This document shows positions 15,281 to 24,968 of a stretch of 64,000 nucleotides of DNA, piece by piece. Every line of letters starts with the position of its first letter. The stretch's first letter is position 1. The position numbers were made by a program, and so were the translations under genes. This stretch comes from Variovorax paradoxus (GTDB lineage: Bacteria; Pseudomonadota; Gammaproteobacteria; Burkholderiales; Burkholderiaceae_C), in NCBI RefSeq assembly GCF_000834655.1, contig NZ_JXQQ01000025.1, positions 1 through 64,000 of the forward strand, given 5' to 3'. The notes beneath the pieces are model-generated. The model did no database searches. It worked only from the letters and a program-made list of their open reading frames with translations, and was not told where the DNA came from.

Positions 15281-16999
15281 TCAGAAGAGGAAATAGCGCT
15301 GCGCCATCGGCAGCAGCTTCGCCGGTTCGCAGGTCAGCAGGTGCCCATCGGCTCGCACCGCATAGGTCTGCGCGTCGATTTCCATCTTCGGCGCGTAGCC
15401 GTTGTGGATCAGGTCCTTCTTTCGCACATTGCGGATGTTCTTCACCGCGCTCAGGTTCTTGGCCAGGCCGTAGCGCTCCTTGATGCCCGAGGCGAGGCCG
15501 GCCTGCGAGACGAAGGTCAGGGAGCTCTTCGCGAGCGAGCCGCCGTACGCACCGAACATCGGGCGGAAGTGCACCGGCTGCGGCGTCGGGATCGATGCGC
15601 TCGGGTCGCCCATCGCAGCCATCGCGATGGTGCCGCCCTTCAGGATGGTGAAGGGCTTCACGCCGAAGAAGGCCGGCTTCCAGATCACGATGTCGGCCCA
15701 CTTGCCGACCTCGAGCGAGCCGACCTCGTGCGCGATGCCGTGTGCAATGGCCGGGTTGATCGTGTACTTGGCGACGTAGCGCTTCGCGCGGAAGTTGTCG
15801 TTGCGCTCGCTGTCTTCGGGCAGCGTGCCGCGCTGCACCTTCATCTTGTGCGCGGTCTGCCAGGTGCGGATGATCACCTCGCCCACGCGCCCCATGGCCT
15901 GGCTGTCGGAACTGAACATGCTGATCGCGCCCAGGTCGTGCAGCACGTCCTCGGCGGCGATGGTTTCCTTGCGGATGCGCGACTCGGCGAAGGCCAGGTC
16001 TTCGGCGATGCCGGCATCCAGGTGGTGGCACACCATGAGCATGTCGACGTGTTCGTCGAGCGTGTTCACGGTGTAGGGCATCGTGGGGTTGGTCGACGAC
16101 GGCAGGAAGTTGGCCTCGCCCACCACGCGCAGGATGTCCGGCGCATGGCCACCGCCCGCGCCTTCTGTGTGGAAGGCGCAGATGGCGCGGCCGCCCACGG
16201 CCGCGATGGTGTTCTCGACGAAGCCCGATTCGTTGAGCGTGTCGCTGTGGATCGCCACCTGCGTGTCGGTGGCGTCGGCCACGTCCAGGCAGTTGCTGAT
16301 CGCCGCGGGCGTGGTGCCCCAGTCTTCGTGCAGCTTGAGGCCGATGACGCCGGCATCGATCTGCTCGTGCAGCGCGTGCGGCAGGCTCGCGTTGCCCTTG
16401 CCGAGAAAGCCCAGGTTCATCGGGAACGCATCGGCCGCCTGCAGCATGCGCTCGATGTGCCAGGGGCCGGGCGTGGCGGTGGTCGCGAAGGTGCCCGTGG
16501 CGGGACCGGTGCCGCCGCCGAGCATGGTGGTCACGCCCGAGGACAGCGCCTCCTCGATCTGCTGAGGGCAGATGAAGTGGATGTGGCTGTCGATGCCGCC
16601 CGCGGTGACGATGTTTCCCTCGCAGCTGATGATCTCGGTGCCGGGGCCGATGACGATGTCCACGCCCGGCTGCACGTCCGGATTGCCGGCCTTGCCGATG
16701 GCGGCGATGCGGCCGTCCTTCAGGCCGATGTCGGCTTTCACGATGCCCCAGTGGTCGAGGATGAGTGCGTTGGTGAGCACCGTATCCACGGCGCCTTGCG
16801 CGCGGGTGCGCTGCGATTGCGCCATGCCGTCGCGAATCGTCTTGCCGCCGCCGAACTTCACCTCTTCGCCGTAGCCGCCGGCACGCAGCGTGTAGTCGGC
16901 CTCCACTTCGATCAAGAGTTCGGTGTCTGCAAGACGGACCCGGTCACCCACGGTGGGGCCGAAGATTTCTGCGTAGGCACGCCTTCCAATGGTCGCCAT
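15281..16999 (-). CDS. ureC: urease alpha subunit UreC
   Basis: This is the 572-residue catalytic subunit that hydrolyses urea to ammonia and carbamate at a di-nickel centre. It shows metal ligands H139 and H141 (GGIDSHIHF), the carbamylated lysine K222 in GLKLHEDWG, the flap [22 protein letters not shown] with its Cys and His, and [15 protein letters not shown]-type sequence (here [11 protein letters not shown]). Length is typical. Between ureB and ureC lies a dispersed palindromic repeat (17030-17113), unusual inside an operon whose subunits are made in equal amounts. The start at 16999 ([16 protein letters not shown]) is the conserved one; a longer ORF runs into the repeat. Confidence 0.97.
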   Translation of the reverse strand: MATIGRRAYAEIFGPTVGDRVRLADTELLIEVEADYTLRAGGYGEEVKFGGGKTIRDGMAQSQRTRAQGAVDTVLTNALILDHWGIVKADIGLKDGRIAAIGKAGNPDVQPGVDIVIGPGTEIISCEGNIVTAGGIDSHIHFICPQQIEEALSSGVTTMLGGGTGPATGTFATTATPGPWHIERMLQAADAFPMNLGFLGKGNASLPHALHEQIDAGVIGLKLHEDWGTTPAAISNCLDVADATDTQVAIHSDTLNESGFVENTIAAVGGRAICAFHTEGAGGGHAPDILRVVGEANFLPSSTNPTMPYTVNTLDEHVDMLMVCHHLDAGIAEDLAFAESRIRKETIAAEDVLHDLGAISMFSSDSQAMGRVGEVIIRTWQTAHKMKVQRGTLPEDSERNDNFRAKRYVAKYTINPAIAHGIAHEVGSLEVGKWADIVIWKPAFFGVKPFTILKGGTIAMAAMGDPSASIPTPQPVHFRPMFGAYGGSLAKSSLTFVSQAGLASGIKERYGLAKNLSAVKNIRNVRKKDLIHNGYAPKMEIDAQTYAVRADGHLLTCEPAKLLPMAQRYFLF

Positions 17000-17029
17000 T
17001 TCAGCGTTCCTTTTTTCGTGGGATGCCGC

Positions 17030-17113
17030 GGAACCGGCTTTGCCGGCCCGCTGGCGTCGCCCCCTGGAAGGGGGTTGGCGAAGCGACACGAAGTGCGCGA
17101 AGACTGGGGGTCA
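17030..17113 (+). repeat. dispersed intergenic palindromic element, copy A
   Basis: An element with a GC-rich hairpin (CCCCCTGGAAGGGGG) followed by the conserved tail CGACACGAAGTGCGCGAAG and CTGGGGG. It sits in the ureB-ureC gap and reaches the ureB stop codon. Three relatives lie at 18448-18527, 34729-34806 and 54620-54701. Confidence 0.75.
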
Positions 17114-17419
17114 TGCCAATTTCCCTTGAACCAGGCCGCGAAAGCCGTAGACGATGCGATCGCCCGAGTAGTCGACCAGCTCGACCGTGCGCTGCTGCCC
17201 CGGCTCGAAGCGCACCGCGGCACCCGAGGCGATGTTCAGCCGCATGCCGCGCGCGGCCTCGCGGTCGAAGCCGAGCGCGCCGTTGGTTTCGGCGAAGTGA
17301 TAGTGCGAGCCGACCTGGATCGGCCGGTCGGCGGTGTTCTGCACCACCAGCGTGAGCGTGCGGCGACCGGGGTTGAGCGTGTGCTCGCCGTCGTCGGTGA
17401 GGAGTTCGCCGGGTGTCAT
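17111..17419 (-). CDS. ureB: urease beta subunit UreB
   Basis: This 102-residue structural subunit of urease is recognisable by [19 protein letters not shown] and [14 protein letters not shown] in the order expected of UreB. It packs on the alpha subunit and helps position the flap; it has no catalytic residues. The start is the ATG at 17419, which follows the hupE/ureJ stop by five bases, so the two are closely coupled. Confidence 0.95.
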   Translation of the reverse strand: MTPGELLTDDGEHTLNPGRRTLTLVVQNTADRPIQVGSHYHFAETNGALGFDREAARGMRLNIASGAAVRFEPGQQRTVELVDYSGDRIVYGFRGLVQGKLA

Positions 17420-17424
17420 GGCGA

Positions 17425-18024
17425 TCAGACGGCCTGGGCCAGCAGCGTTGCGCCGAGCACCACGACGGCGGCACCGGCCACGCGCGGCAGCCAGGCGTTG
17501 GCATGGCGCAGCGCCCAGCCGAGGGCGATGCCCGCGAGGTGCAGCAACACGGTCGCGCCGACCATGCCGGCCAGCGTGAGGGCGGCACCTTGCGCACTTG
17601 CGAGCTCGTGGCCGTGGGCCACGCCGTGGAAGACGGCGAACACGCCGACCAGCGCCATCGCCATGGCCGCCGGCAGGCGAACGCGCGTGGCAACCAGCAG
17701 GCCCAGCACCAGCAGCGAGGCCGCGATCATCGGCTCGACCGCCGGCAACTGCACGCCAGCCAGGCCCATCAGCGCGCCCACGAGCAGCATCCCGGCGAAA
17801 GCGAGCGGCGCCCACAGCAGATCGGGCCAGGCGCGACGCGCGGCCAGTGCGCTCCAGAGGCCGACCGCGACCATGGCGGCGAGGTGGTCTGCACCGGTCA
17901 GCGGATGCAGGAAGCCGGTGGTGAAGCCGTGGTGCAGGCCGCCGTCGACGCCGGTGTGGGCGCTGGCCGCCAGCGGCAGCAGGAGGGCGAGCAGGGCAAG
18001 AGTCTTGGAAGTGGTTGTGCGCAT
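17425..18024 (-). CDS. ureJ: HupE/UreJ family nickel (metal) permease
   Basis: This 199-residue membrane protein has a cleavable-looking N-terminus ([15 protein letters not shown]) and six hydrophobic helices. The HupE/UreJ signature is present: [21 protein letters not shown] (residues about 31-51), with the His-Pro-x5-Asp-His metal-ligand motif, and [10 protein letters not shown] near residue 132. The family takes up nickel or cobalt; its location between ureA and ureB argues for nickel supply to urease. Gene spacing is 23 bases after ureA and five before ureB. Confidence 0.92.
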   Translation of the reverse strand: MRTTTSKTLALLALLLPLAASAHTGVDGGLHHGFTTGFLHPLTGADHLAAMVAVGLWSALAARRAWPDLLWAPLAFAGMLLVGALMGLAGVQLPAVEPMIAASLLVLGLLVATRVRLPAAMAMALVGVFAVFHGVAHGHELASAQGAALTLAGMVGATVLLHLAGIALGWALRHANAWLPRVAGAAVVVLGATLLAQAV

Positions 18025-18047
18025 GACAGTTCTTTTTCTGGATCGGA

Positions 18048-18350
<303 letters not shown>

Positions 18351-18407
18351 GGGAGCGGCATCGGGTGGCTGGAGAAGAGTCGGCCATTATGGGCAAGCCT
18401 TCTTCTT

Positions 18408-18423
18408 TGCAACAGTCGTGCCG
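18408..18423 (-). promoter_or_regulatory. sigma-54 promoter of the urease operon
   Basis: Read on the minus strand, 18423-18408 is CGGCACGACTGTTGCA, matching the consensus TGGCACG-N4-TTGCW at all defined positions but the first, with exact GG-N10-GC spacing. Transcription would start near 18397, 47 bases before the ureA ATG. Sigma-54 control of urease fits nitrogen limitation. Confidence 0.75.
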
Positions 18424-18447
18424 GTGAAGCTCCAGGGGCCGCCGCGC

Positions 18448-18527
18448 ACGGCCGCCCGAAGCGGCCGGCCCGCCCCCGGTCGGGGGAAGGAGAAGCGACG
18501 CGAAGTGCGCGCAGCCTGGGGGCGAGC
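18448..18527 (+). repeat. dispersed intergenic palindromic element, copy B
   Basis: Carries the family's two hairpins (GGCCGCCCGAAGCGGCC and CCCCCGGTCGGGGG) and tail (CGACGCGAAGTGCGCGCAG, CTGGGGG). It lies between the ureA promoter and the start of the divergent transporter-kinase gene, so it separates the urease promoter from the NtrC-like box. Confidence 0.75.
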
Positions 18528-18531
18528 AACC

Positions 18532-21500
18532 ATGCAGGCACGAAAGATGCACCGAAACGGTGTGAATCCAGACGCCACGACCCCCACCCCCGACGACGCT
18601 CCCCAGCGCATCGTCAAGGTCCGGCGCGACTACAACAGCTGGGTCGCGAGCGAAACGCTCGAGGACTACGCGCTGCGCTACACGCCGCAGCGCTTTCGCA
18701 AGTGGTCCGAATGGCGGGTGGCCAACACGGCCTTCGGCGCGGCGTCGTTCCTGATCCTCGAGGCGGTCGGCGCCACGCTGCTGGTGCAATACGGCTTCGC
18801 CAACGCCTTCTGGGCGATCCTGGTCACGGGGCTCATCATCTTCCTGGCGGGCCTGCCGATCAGCGTGTACGCAGCGCGCTACGGCATCGACATGGACCTG
18901 CTCACGCGCGGCGCCGGCTTCGGCTACATCGGCTCGACGCTCACCTCACTGATCTACGCGAGCTTCACCTTCATCTTCTTCGCGCTCGAGGCGGCGGTGA
19001 TGGCCTACGCGCTGGAGCTCGCGCTGGGCATTCCGCCGGTCTGGGGGTACCTGGTGTGCGCGCTGGTGGTCATTCCGCTGGTCACGCATGGCGTCTCGGC
19101 CATCAGCCGGCTGCAGCTGTGGACCCAGCCGCTCTGGCTGGTGATGCTGGTGGTGCCTTTCGTGTTCGTGCTTGTGCGCGATCCTGGTGCGTTTGCGGGC
19201 ATCGTGCACTACAACGGGGTCAAGGCGGCCACCAAGGGCTTCGATCTGCACCTGTTTGGCGCTGCCCTGACCGTCGGCATCGCGCTGATCACCCAGATGG
19301 GGGAGCAGGCCGACTACCTGCGCTTCATGCCCGCGCGCACCGCCACCACCCGCGGGCGCTGGTGGGCCGGCGTGCTGGCCGGCGGGCCGGGCTGGGTGGT
19401 GCTGGGCGTGCTCAAGATGCTGGGCGGGGCGCTCCTGGCCTACCTCGCGATTACGCACATGGTGCCGGTGGAGCGCGCGGTCGATCCGAACCAGATGTAT
19501 CTCGCGGCCTACGAGTACGTGTTTCCGAACTACGGCTGGGCGGTGGCCGCCACGGCGCTCTTCGTGGTGATCTCGCAGCTCAAGATCAACGTGACCAACG
19601 CCTATGCGGGGTCGCTGGCCTGGAGCAATTTCTTCTCGCGCGTGGCGCACAGCCACCCGGGGCGGGTGGTGTGGGTGGTGTTCAACGCGCTCATCGCCTT
19701 CATGCTGATGGAGATGAACGTGTTCGAGGCGCTGGGCGACGTGCTCGGCCTCTTCGCCAACATCGCCATCGCCTGGATGATGTCGGTGGTGGCCGACCTG
19801 GTCATCAACAAGCCGCTGGGGCTCTCGCCCCCGGGCATCGAGTTCAAGCGCGCGCACCTGTGGGACATCAACCCGGTGGGCGTGGGTGCGATGGCGCTGG
19901 CTTCGGTGCTGTCGATCACCGCGCACCTGGGCGTGTTCGGGCCGCTGGCACAGGCGTTCTCGGCGCTGATCGCGCTGGGCACCGCGCTCGTCGCCTCACC
20001 GGTGCTGGCGTGGGCGACCGGCGGCAAGTACTACCTGGCGCGAGCATCGGATGCGACCGGCGCGGTGCCCTTCTCGCCGGCCGCAGGCGGGCGCGCGGTG
20101 CGCTGGGCGCGCGTCGAGTCGGACGAGAGCGGCAGCTACCAGCGCCTGAAGGTGCAGCACTGCGTGATCTGCGAGCGCGAGTACGAGGGGCCCGACATGG
20201 CGCATTGCCCCGCGTACCAGGGCGCGATCTGTTCGCTCTGCTGCACGCTCGATGCGCGCTGCGGCGACCTGTGCAAGCCGCACGCGAGCCTGTCGTCGCA
20301 ATGGTCGGCCGTGCTGCGCTGGCTGCTGCCGCGCCGCAGCTGGCGCTACCTGGACACGGGTCTCGGGCACTTCCTGCTGCTGATGCTGATCATCGTGCCG
20401 CTGCTGGCCGTGGTGTTCGGGGTGCTCTACCAGCAGGAACTGCGGGCGCTTGCAGAAAGCGCCGTGGAGCTTGCCACGCAGGCCGGGGTGTCCGAGGCAT
20501 GGGCGGGCGTGCAGCAGTCGGCGCTGCGCTCGGGGTTTCTCAAGGCCTACATGGCGCTCCTGGTCATCGCGGGCATCGTGGCGTGGTGGCTGGTGCTTGC
20601 GCACCAGAGCCGCAAGGTCGCGCAGGAAGAATCGAACCGCCAGACCCACCTGCTGGTGCGAGAGATCGAACTGCACCGCGAAACCGACCGCGCCCTGCAG
20701 GCCGCCAAGCAAACGGCGGAAGAGGCACGCGCCGTCGCCGAACAGGCCCAGCACGCCGCCGACCAGGCCAACCAGGCCAAGAGCCGCTACATCAGCGCCA
20801 TCAGCCACGAGCTGCGCACGCCGCTCAACAGCATCCTGGGCTACGCGCAGCTGATGGGCGAAGACCATTCCGTGCCGCCGCACCGCCAGCAGGCCGTGGC
20901 GGTCATCAAGCGCGGCGGCGAGCATCTGCTCTCGCTCATCGAGGGCACGCTGGCCATCGCGCACATCGAGGCCGGCAAGCTCACGCTGCATGCGCGGCCG
21001 ATGCGCTTTGCCGACACCATGCGCGAGCTCGCCGACATGTTCGAGCTGCAGGCGGCCGAGAAAGGGCTGCAATTCCGCTTCGAGGCCGCAGGCGCCTTGC
21101 CCGAGGTGGTGCGCGCCGACGAGAAGCGCGTGGGCCAGATCCTCATCAACCTGCTGGGCAACGCGATCAAGTTCACCGCGGCGGGGCAGGTCACGCTGCG
21201 GCTGGCCTATGCGCGCGAGTTCGCCGCCATCGAGATCGAGGACACGGGCCCGGGCATGACGGCCGCGGACATCGAGCGCATCTTCGAGCCCTTCACGCGC
21301 GGCAATGCGGTCGCCTCGTCGGCCCCAGGGGCGGGCCTGGGCCTCACCATCGCCAAGATGCTCACCGACCTGATGGGCGGCGAGATGAAGGTGCAGAGCA
21401 CGCCGGGCGTGGGGTCGCTGTTCTGCGTGCGGCTCTTCCTGCCGCGCGTGCACGACACGGCGGCGGGCGCGACGAGGCCGGTGCCGGTGGCACGGCCGCG

Positions 21501-22140
21501 CCGCGGCTATGAAGGCGCGCGCCGGCGCCTCCTGGTGGTCGACAACGAAGAGGCCGACCGCGACCTGCTCGACCACGTGCTCGCGCCGCTCGGCTTCGAG
21601 CTGCGCACCGCGGCCAGCGGCCACGATGCGCTCGACCTCGTCGCCGCGGGCTACCGGCCCGACGCGATGTTCGTGGACCTTGCGATGCCCGGCATCGACG
21701 GCTGGGAAACCATCCGCCGCGCGCGCAAGCTCGGCCTGGCCGATGCGTGCGTGGCCATCGTCTCGGCCAACGCATTCGACAAGGGCCTGGACAACGACGT
21801 GGGCATCGCGCCCGAGGACTTCTTCGTGAAGCCGGTGCGCCACACCGAGCTGCTCGACTGGCTCGAGCGCCGGCTCGGCCTGAAATGGACCGACACCGCC
21901 GCCGCGTTGCCGCCGGCGGCCGCGCCGAAGGCGATGCAGCCGCCCTCGCGCGAGCGGCTGCGCGCACTCGACGAAGCGGTGAGCCTGGGCTACTTTCGCG
22001 GCATCATGAACCAGCTGGACGACATCGACACCGAACAGCCAGAGTGCATGGCCTGGACCGAGGCGCAGCGCGTGCTCGCGCGCCAGTTCCAGTTCGAGGC
22101 CATGAGCCGTGCGCTGGCCGAAGCAGTGAGTGCGCCATGA
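18532..22140 (+). CDS. NCS1 transporter - Cys-rich module - histidine kinase - receiver fusion
   Basis: This 1202-residue fusion has four parts. Residues about 30-510 form a nucleobase:cation symporter-1 (NCS1) type permease with about 12 helices (SWRVANTAFGAASF-like start, GEQADYLRFMP, QLKINVTNAYAGSLAWSNFF). A Cys-rich module at 544-584 has C544, C547, C559, C567, C570, C571, C577, C581 and H584. Two more helices lie at about 605-690, with a coiled coil to about 750. HisKA with H759 (ISHELRTPLNS), HATPase (NLLGNAIKF, GAGLGLTI) and a receiver with D1049 follow. It resembles CbrA in concept (transporter fused to kinase), but with a different transporter family. Substrate binding may signal or may couple uptake to signalling. 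Its stop overlaps the next gene, a LuxR-type regulator. A start at 18547 is also possible. Confidence 0.88.
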   Translation: MQARKMHRNGVNPDATTPTPDDAPQRIVKVRRDYNSWVASETLEDYALRYTPQRFRKWSEWRVANTAFGAASFLILEAVGATLLVQYGFANAFWAILVTGLIIFLAGLPISVYAARYGIDMDLLTRGAGFGYIGSTLTSLIYASFTFIFFALEAAVMAYALELALGIPPVWGYLVCALVVIPLVTHGVSAISRLQLWTQPLWLVMLVVPFVFVLVRDPGAFAGIVHYNGVKAATKGFDLHLFGAALTVGIALITQMGEQADYLRFMPARTATTRGRWWAGVLAGGPGWVVLGVLKMLGGALLAYLAITHMVPVERAVDPNQMYLAAYEYVFPNYGWAVAATALFVVISQLKINVTNAYAGSLAWSNFFSRVAHSHPGRVVWVVFNALIAFMLMEMNVFEALGDVLGLFANIAIAWMMSVVADLVINKPLGLSPPGIEFKRAHLWDINPVGVGAMALASVLSITAHLGVFGPLAQAFSALIALGTALVASPVLAWATGGKYYLARASDATGAVPFSPAAGGRAVRWARVESDESGSYQRLKVQHCVICEREYEGPDMAHCPAYQGAICSLCCTLDARCGDLCKPHASLSSQWSAVLRWLLPRRSWRYLDTGLGHFLLLMLIIVPLLAVVFGVLYQQELRALAESAVELATQAGVSEAWAGVQQSALRSGFLKAYMALLVIAGIVAWWLVLAHQSRKVAQEESNRQTHLLVREIELHRETDRALQAAKQTAEEARAVAEQAQHAADQANQAKSRYISAISHELRTPLNSILGYAQLMGEDHSVPPHRQQAVAVIKRGGEHLLSLIEGTLAIAHIEAGKLTLHARPMRFADTMRELADMFELQAAEKGLQFRFEAAGALPEVVRADEKRVGQILINLLGNAIKFTAAGQVTLRLAYAREFAAIEIEDTGPGMTAADIERIFEPFTRGNAVASSAPGAGLGLTIAKMLTDLMGGEMKVQSTPGVGSLFCVRLFLPRVHDTAAGATRPVPVARPRRGYEGARRRLLVVDNEEADRDLLDHVLAPLGFELRTAASGHDALDLVAAGYRPDAMFVDLAMPGIDGWETIRRARKLGLADACVAIVSANAFDKGLDNDVGIAPEDFFVKPVRHTELLDWLERRLGLKWTDTAAALPPAAAPKAMQPPSRERLRALDEAVSLGYFRGIMNQLDDIDTEQPECMAWTEAQRVLARQFQFEAMSRALAEAVSAP
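18548..18564. promoter_or_regulatory. NtrC-like enhancer box upstream of ureA
   Basis: TGCACCGAAACGGTGTG matches the NtrC dyad TGCAC-N7-GTGCA except for the last two bases. It lies about 150-165 bases upstream of the predicted urease start site, a normal distance for a sigma-54 enhancer, but within the first codons of the divergent transporter-kinase gene. The site is inferred. Confidence 0.4.
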
Positions 22141-23174
22141 CCTCGACCCCTTCGACCCCACCAACCCCGATGGAACCGTCTCCCCTGGCCCGGGCGCTGC
22201 GCGACGAAGGCGTCAACAGCGACCTCGTGCTGATCGTGGACGACGTGCCCGACAACCTCGCCGTGCTGCACGACGCGCTCGACGAATCGGGCTACACCGT
22301 GCTCATTGCCACCAGCGGCGAGCAGGCGCTGCAGCGCGCCGCGCAGGCGCGGCCCGACATCGTGCTGCTCGACGCGATGATGCCGGGCATCGACGGCTTC
22401 GAGGTGGCGCGGCGGCTCAAGGCCGATGCGGCCACCGCGCACATTCCCATCGTGTTCATGACGGGCCTCACCGAAACCGAGCACCTCGTGGCCGCGCTGG
22501 AGGCGGGCGGCGTCGACTACGTCACCAAGCCCATCAAGCCCAAGGAAGTGCTCGCGCGCATGAACGTGCACCTGCAGGGCGCGCGCCGCGCGCGTCAGGA
22601 CGCGCGGCAGGCCGGGCAGGCGCGCAATGCGCTCGATGCCTTCGGCTACGCGAGCATCACCGTGCGGTTGCCCGAGGGCCGGCTGATCTGGCAGACGGCC
22701 TTGGCGCGCGACCTGCTGCATCGCTACTGCGAAACGCGCGCCCCCGAGACGCCGCCGGCGGTGCTCGAATGGCTGCTGCGTCACACGCCCGATGCGCGCC
22801 AGCGTGGCATCGAGCCGCCGGCGCTTTCCATCGTGCATGGCGCGAGCAGCCTCACGCTGCGCCTGCACCAGCAGACCGGGCAGGACGACGACGGCGACGA
22901 GTGGATGATCATCATGCGCGAGGTGTCCGACACCGGCGTGATCGAGGCGATGAGCCTGAGCCTGAAGCTCACCGCGCGCGAGGCCGAGGTGCTGTACTGG
23001 GTGGTCAAGGGCAAGACCAACAAGGACATCGGCGAGATCCTGGGCAGCAGCCCGGCCACGGCCAAGAAGCACCTGGAGCGGGTGTACGTGAAGCTGGGCG
23101 TGGAGACGCGAACCGCCGCGGCCGGCGTGGCCATCAAGCGCATCCGCGAGCTGCAGCCCCAGTTCGAGATCTGA
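22137..23174 (+). CDS. receiver-LuxR response regulator, partner of the transporter-kinase
   Basis: This 345-residue regulator has a receiver at about residues 30-150 (D35/D36 acidic pair, D79 in LLDAMMPGIDG, K at TKPIKPKE), a middle region (about 155-265) with no family I can name, and a C-terminal LuxR-type helix-turn-helix (LTAREAEVLYWVVKGKTNKDIGEILGSS ends near 325). The ATG overlaps the kinase stop (ATGA), so it is surely the cognate output. The helix-turn-helix is the NarL/FixJ class. Targets are not visible; the urease operon, divergent from this pair, is the obvious candidate. Confidence 0.88.
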   Translation: MTSTPSTPPTPMEPSPLARALRDEGVNSDLVLIVDDVPDNLAVLHDALDESGYTVLIATSGEQALQRAAQARPDIVLLDAMMPGIDGFEVARRLKADAATAHIPIVFMTGLTETEHLVAALEAGGVDYVTKPIKPKEVLARMNVHLQGARRARQDARQAGQARNALDAFGYASITVRLPEGRLIWQTALARDLLHRYCETRAPETPPAVLEWLLRHTPDARQRGIEPPALSIVHGASSLTLRLHQQTGQDDDGDEWMIIMREVSDTGVIEAMSLSLKLTAREAEVLYWVVKGKTNKDIGEILGSSPATAKKHLERVYVKLGVETRTAAAGVAIKRIRELQPQFEI

Positions 23175-23258
23175 ACCAGCCCCTGGCGTCTCGCTGCGGC
23201 GCGTCACCGCGCCGACTTTCCGTCTCCCTAGAATGGTCCGAGGGCCCTGGGATGCGCG

Positions 23259-23972
23259 ATGAAGAACAGGCAGAGAACAACAATCCGACGATCGAGCCGC
23301 GGCTGGCTGCTGATGGCTTCCTGCGCGCTGGCGAGCATGGGCGCGCAGGCCGCGGGCCATTTCGACGTGGACGATGCCGGCATGCTCGATCCCGGCCAGT
23401 GCCAGTACGAGACCTGGTGGGGCCGCACTGGCGTGGAGCCGGTCACCGGCTTTCACTTCGGGCCCGCCTGCCGGGTCGGCCCTGTCGAGCTGGGGCTGAA
23501 CTTCGACCGGCTCTCTGTGCAGGGCGTTCGCTCGGTCACCGGCGGACCGCAGCTCAAATGGACCTTCCTCGGACAGGCCGGCGACGCGCCGCTCAGCGCA
23601 GCCGTGTCGATGGGCACCGTGTCAGACCTCAAGCACGGCGGGCGCATCGGCGGGCAGTTCGTCGTGCCCGTCACCTGGCGCCCGGCCGCAAGCCTGCAGC
23701 TTCATGCCAATCTCGGCGCCGATTGGGCGCAGGGCACCGGCGCGCGCACGCCGCGCGGCGGCCTGGCGGTCGAGTGGGCCCTTGACGATGCCGTCTCGCT
23801 GATCGCGGAGCGCAATCGCGCATCGGGCGTCTGGACGTCGCGCATCGGCGGCCGCTTCAGCCTCACGCCGCTCATCAGCGTGGACATCAGCGCCTCGCGC
23901 ACCCGGCCGGCTGGCGGGCGCAGCGTGACCGGTTTCGTGGTCGGCCTGAACCACGAGTTCACCTGGAAGTGA
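23259..23972 (+). CDS. secreted, probably outer-membrane beta-barrel hypothetical protein
   Basis: This 237-residue protein has a basic N-terminus and a signal (GWLLMASCALASMGAQAAG, cut near residue 32). The mature chain is a run of alternating strands (VELGLNFDRLS, PQLKWTFLG, LSAAVSMGTVSD, GQFVVPVTWR) and ends in NHEFTWK, suggesting a small barrel or a transporter-associated beta protein. Two cysteines (residues 48 and 70) may form a disulfide. I recognise no named family. It stands 84 bases after the LuxR-type regulator and could be one of its targets. Confidence 0.6.
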   Translation: MKNRQRTTIRRSSRGWLLMASCALASMGAQAAGHFDVDDAGMLDPGQCQYETWWGRTGVEPVTGFHFGPACRVGPVELGLNFDRLSVQGVRSVTGGPQLKWTFLGQAGDAPLSAAVSMGTVSDLKHGGRIGGQFVVPVTWRPAASLQLHANLGADWAQGTGARTPRGGLAVEWALDDAVSLIAERNRASGVWTSRIGGRFSLTPLISVDISASRTRPAGGRSVTGFVVGLNHEFTWK

Positions 23973-23984
23973 ACTGCCTGACGC

Positions 23985-24905
23985 CTAGCGCAGATGGCGC
24001 TGCATGCGCTTCTCGTCCTCCGCCAGCTGCAGCCGCATGAGCGAGAGAAAATCGCGCGCCGTCGCCGAGAGCACCTTGCCTGCCGGCAGGGCGAGGATGC
24101 AGGTGAAGTGCACGTCGATCGACAGCCGGCGCACCACCAGCCCGCGCTCCACGTAGTCGAGCGCGGTGATCGGATTGACCAGCCCCACGCCCAGGCCGCG
24201 CAGCGCCATCTCGCACACGCTGGCCGCATAGGGCGTCTGCACCAGCACGCGCGGCGCCACGCCGTACGGCGCGAGCGCGGCCTCCAGCCGCTGGTGCGAG
24301 GGGTCTTCGGGGTTGAGCGCCAGAAAGGGCGCCTCCGCCAGCTGCTCCGGCTCGACGGTCTTGAAGCGTGCGAGCGCGTGGCCCTCCGGCATCACGACCA
24401 CGCCGGGAAGGCGCGAGAAGGTCGAGTGGTCGATGCCTTCGAGCGAGAGTTCGTCAGCCATGAGCCCGAAGTCGGAGATGCCCATCGCCACCCGGTCGCG
24501 CACGTCCTTGGAGCTGAGCACCTGCAGCGACACCTGCGGCCAGGGGCTCGCGCCGCGGTGCGCCTTCAGGCGGGCGAGGGCGCGCGGCATGAAGCCCAGG
24601 CCGTAGGCCGGAAAGCAGCTGAGTTCCAGTTGCGTAACGCCGAAATCGCGCAGGCTCCGCACGCGGTGCTCGATGGCGTCCATGCCGATGAAGACACGTT
24701 CCACCTCGATCCACAGCGCGCGCGCCTCGGGTGTGGGCACCAGCCGCCCGCCCGCGCGCTGGAACAGCAGCATGCCGGCCTGCGCCTCCAGCCGCTTGAG
24801 CGACTGGCTGATGGCGGGCTGCGTCACGTGCAGCAAGGCGGCGGCCTTGCGGGTCGAACTGCCGCGCATCAGGGCCCGGAAGGTCTCGATTTCGGCGAAT
24901 CGCAT
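23985..24905 (-). CDS. LysR-family transcriptional regulator
   Basis: This 306-residue protein has an N-terminal winged helix-turn-helix (residues about 1-60, FRALMRGSSTRKAAALLHVTQPAISQSLKRLEAQAG) and a periplasmic-binding-protein-like effector domain (about 90-290). It is divergent from the PLP enzyme/Bug receptor genes, with a dyad CGATAAGTTTATTTATCG between them, so it most likely controls those genes in response to an amino acid or related acid. The ligand is unknown. Confidence 0.9.
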   Translation of the reverse strand: MRFAEIETFRALMRGSSTRKAAALLHVTQPAISQSLKRLEAQAGMLLFQRAGGRLVPTPEARALWIEVERVFIGMDAIEHRVRSLRDFGVTQLELSCFPAYGLGFMPRALARLKAHRGASPWPQVSLQVLSSKDVRDRVAMGISDFGLMADELSLEGIDHSTFSRLPGVVVMPEGHALARFKTVEPEQLAEAPFLALNPEDPSHQRLEAALAPYGVAPRVLVQTPYAASVCEMALRGLGVGLVNPITALDYVERGLVVRRLSIDVHFTCILALPAGKVLSATARDFLSLMRLQLAEDEKRMQRHLR

Positions 24906-24915
24906 CGATGGCCAC

Positions 24916-24933
24916 CGATAAGTTTATTTATCG
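24916..24933. promoter_or_regulatory. LysR-type operator between divergent genes
   Basis: An inverted repeat CGATAA-GTTTAT-TTATCG in the 63-base gap between the LysR gene and the PLP enzyme gene. The spacing and AT-rich centre fit a LysR recognition box. Confidence 0.5.
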
Positions 24934-24968
24934 ATTGAGTATCTGGAGTTGCGTAATTTTATTTCCGA

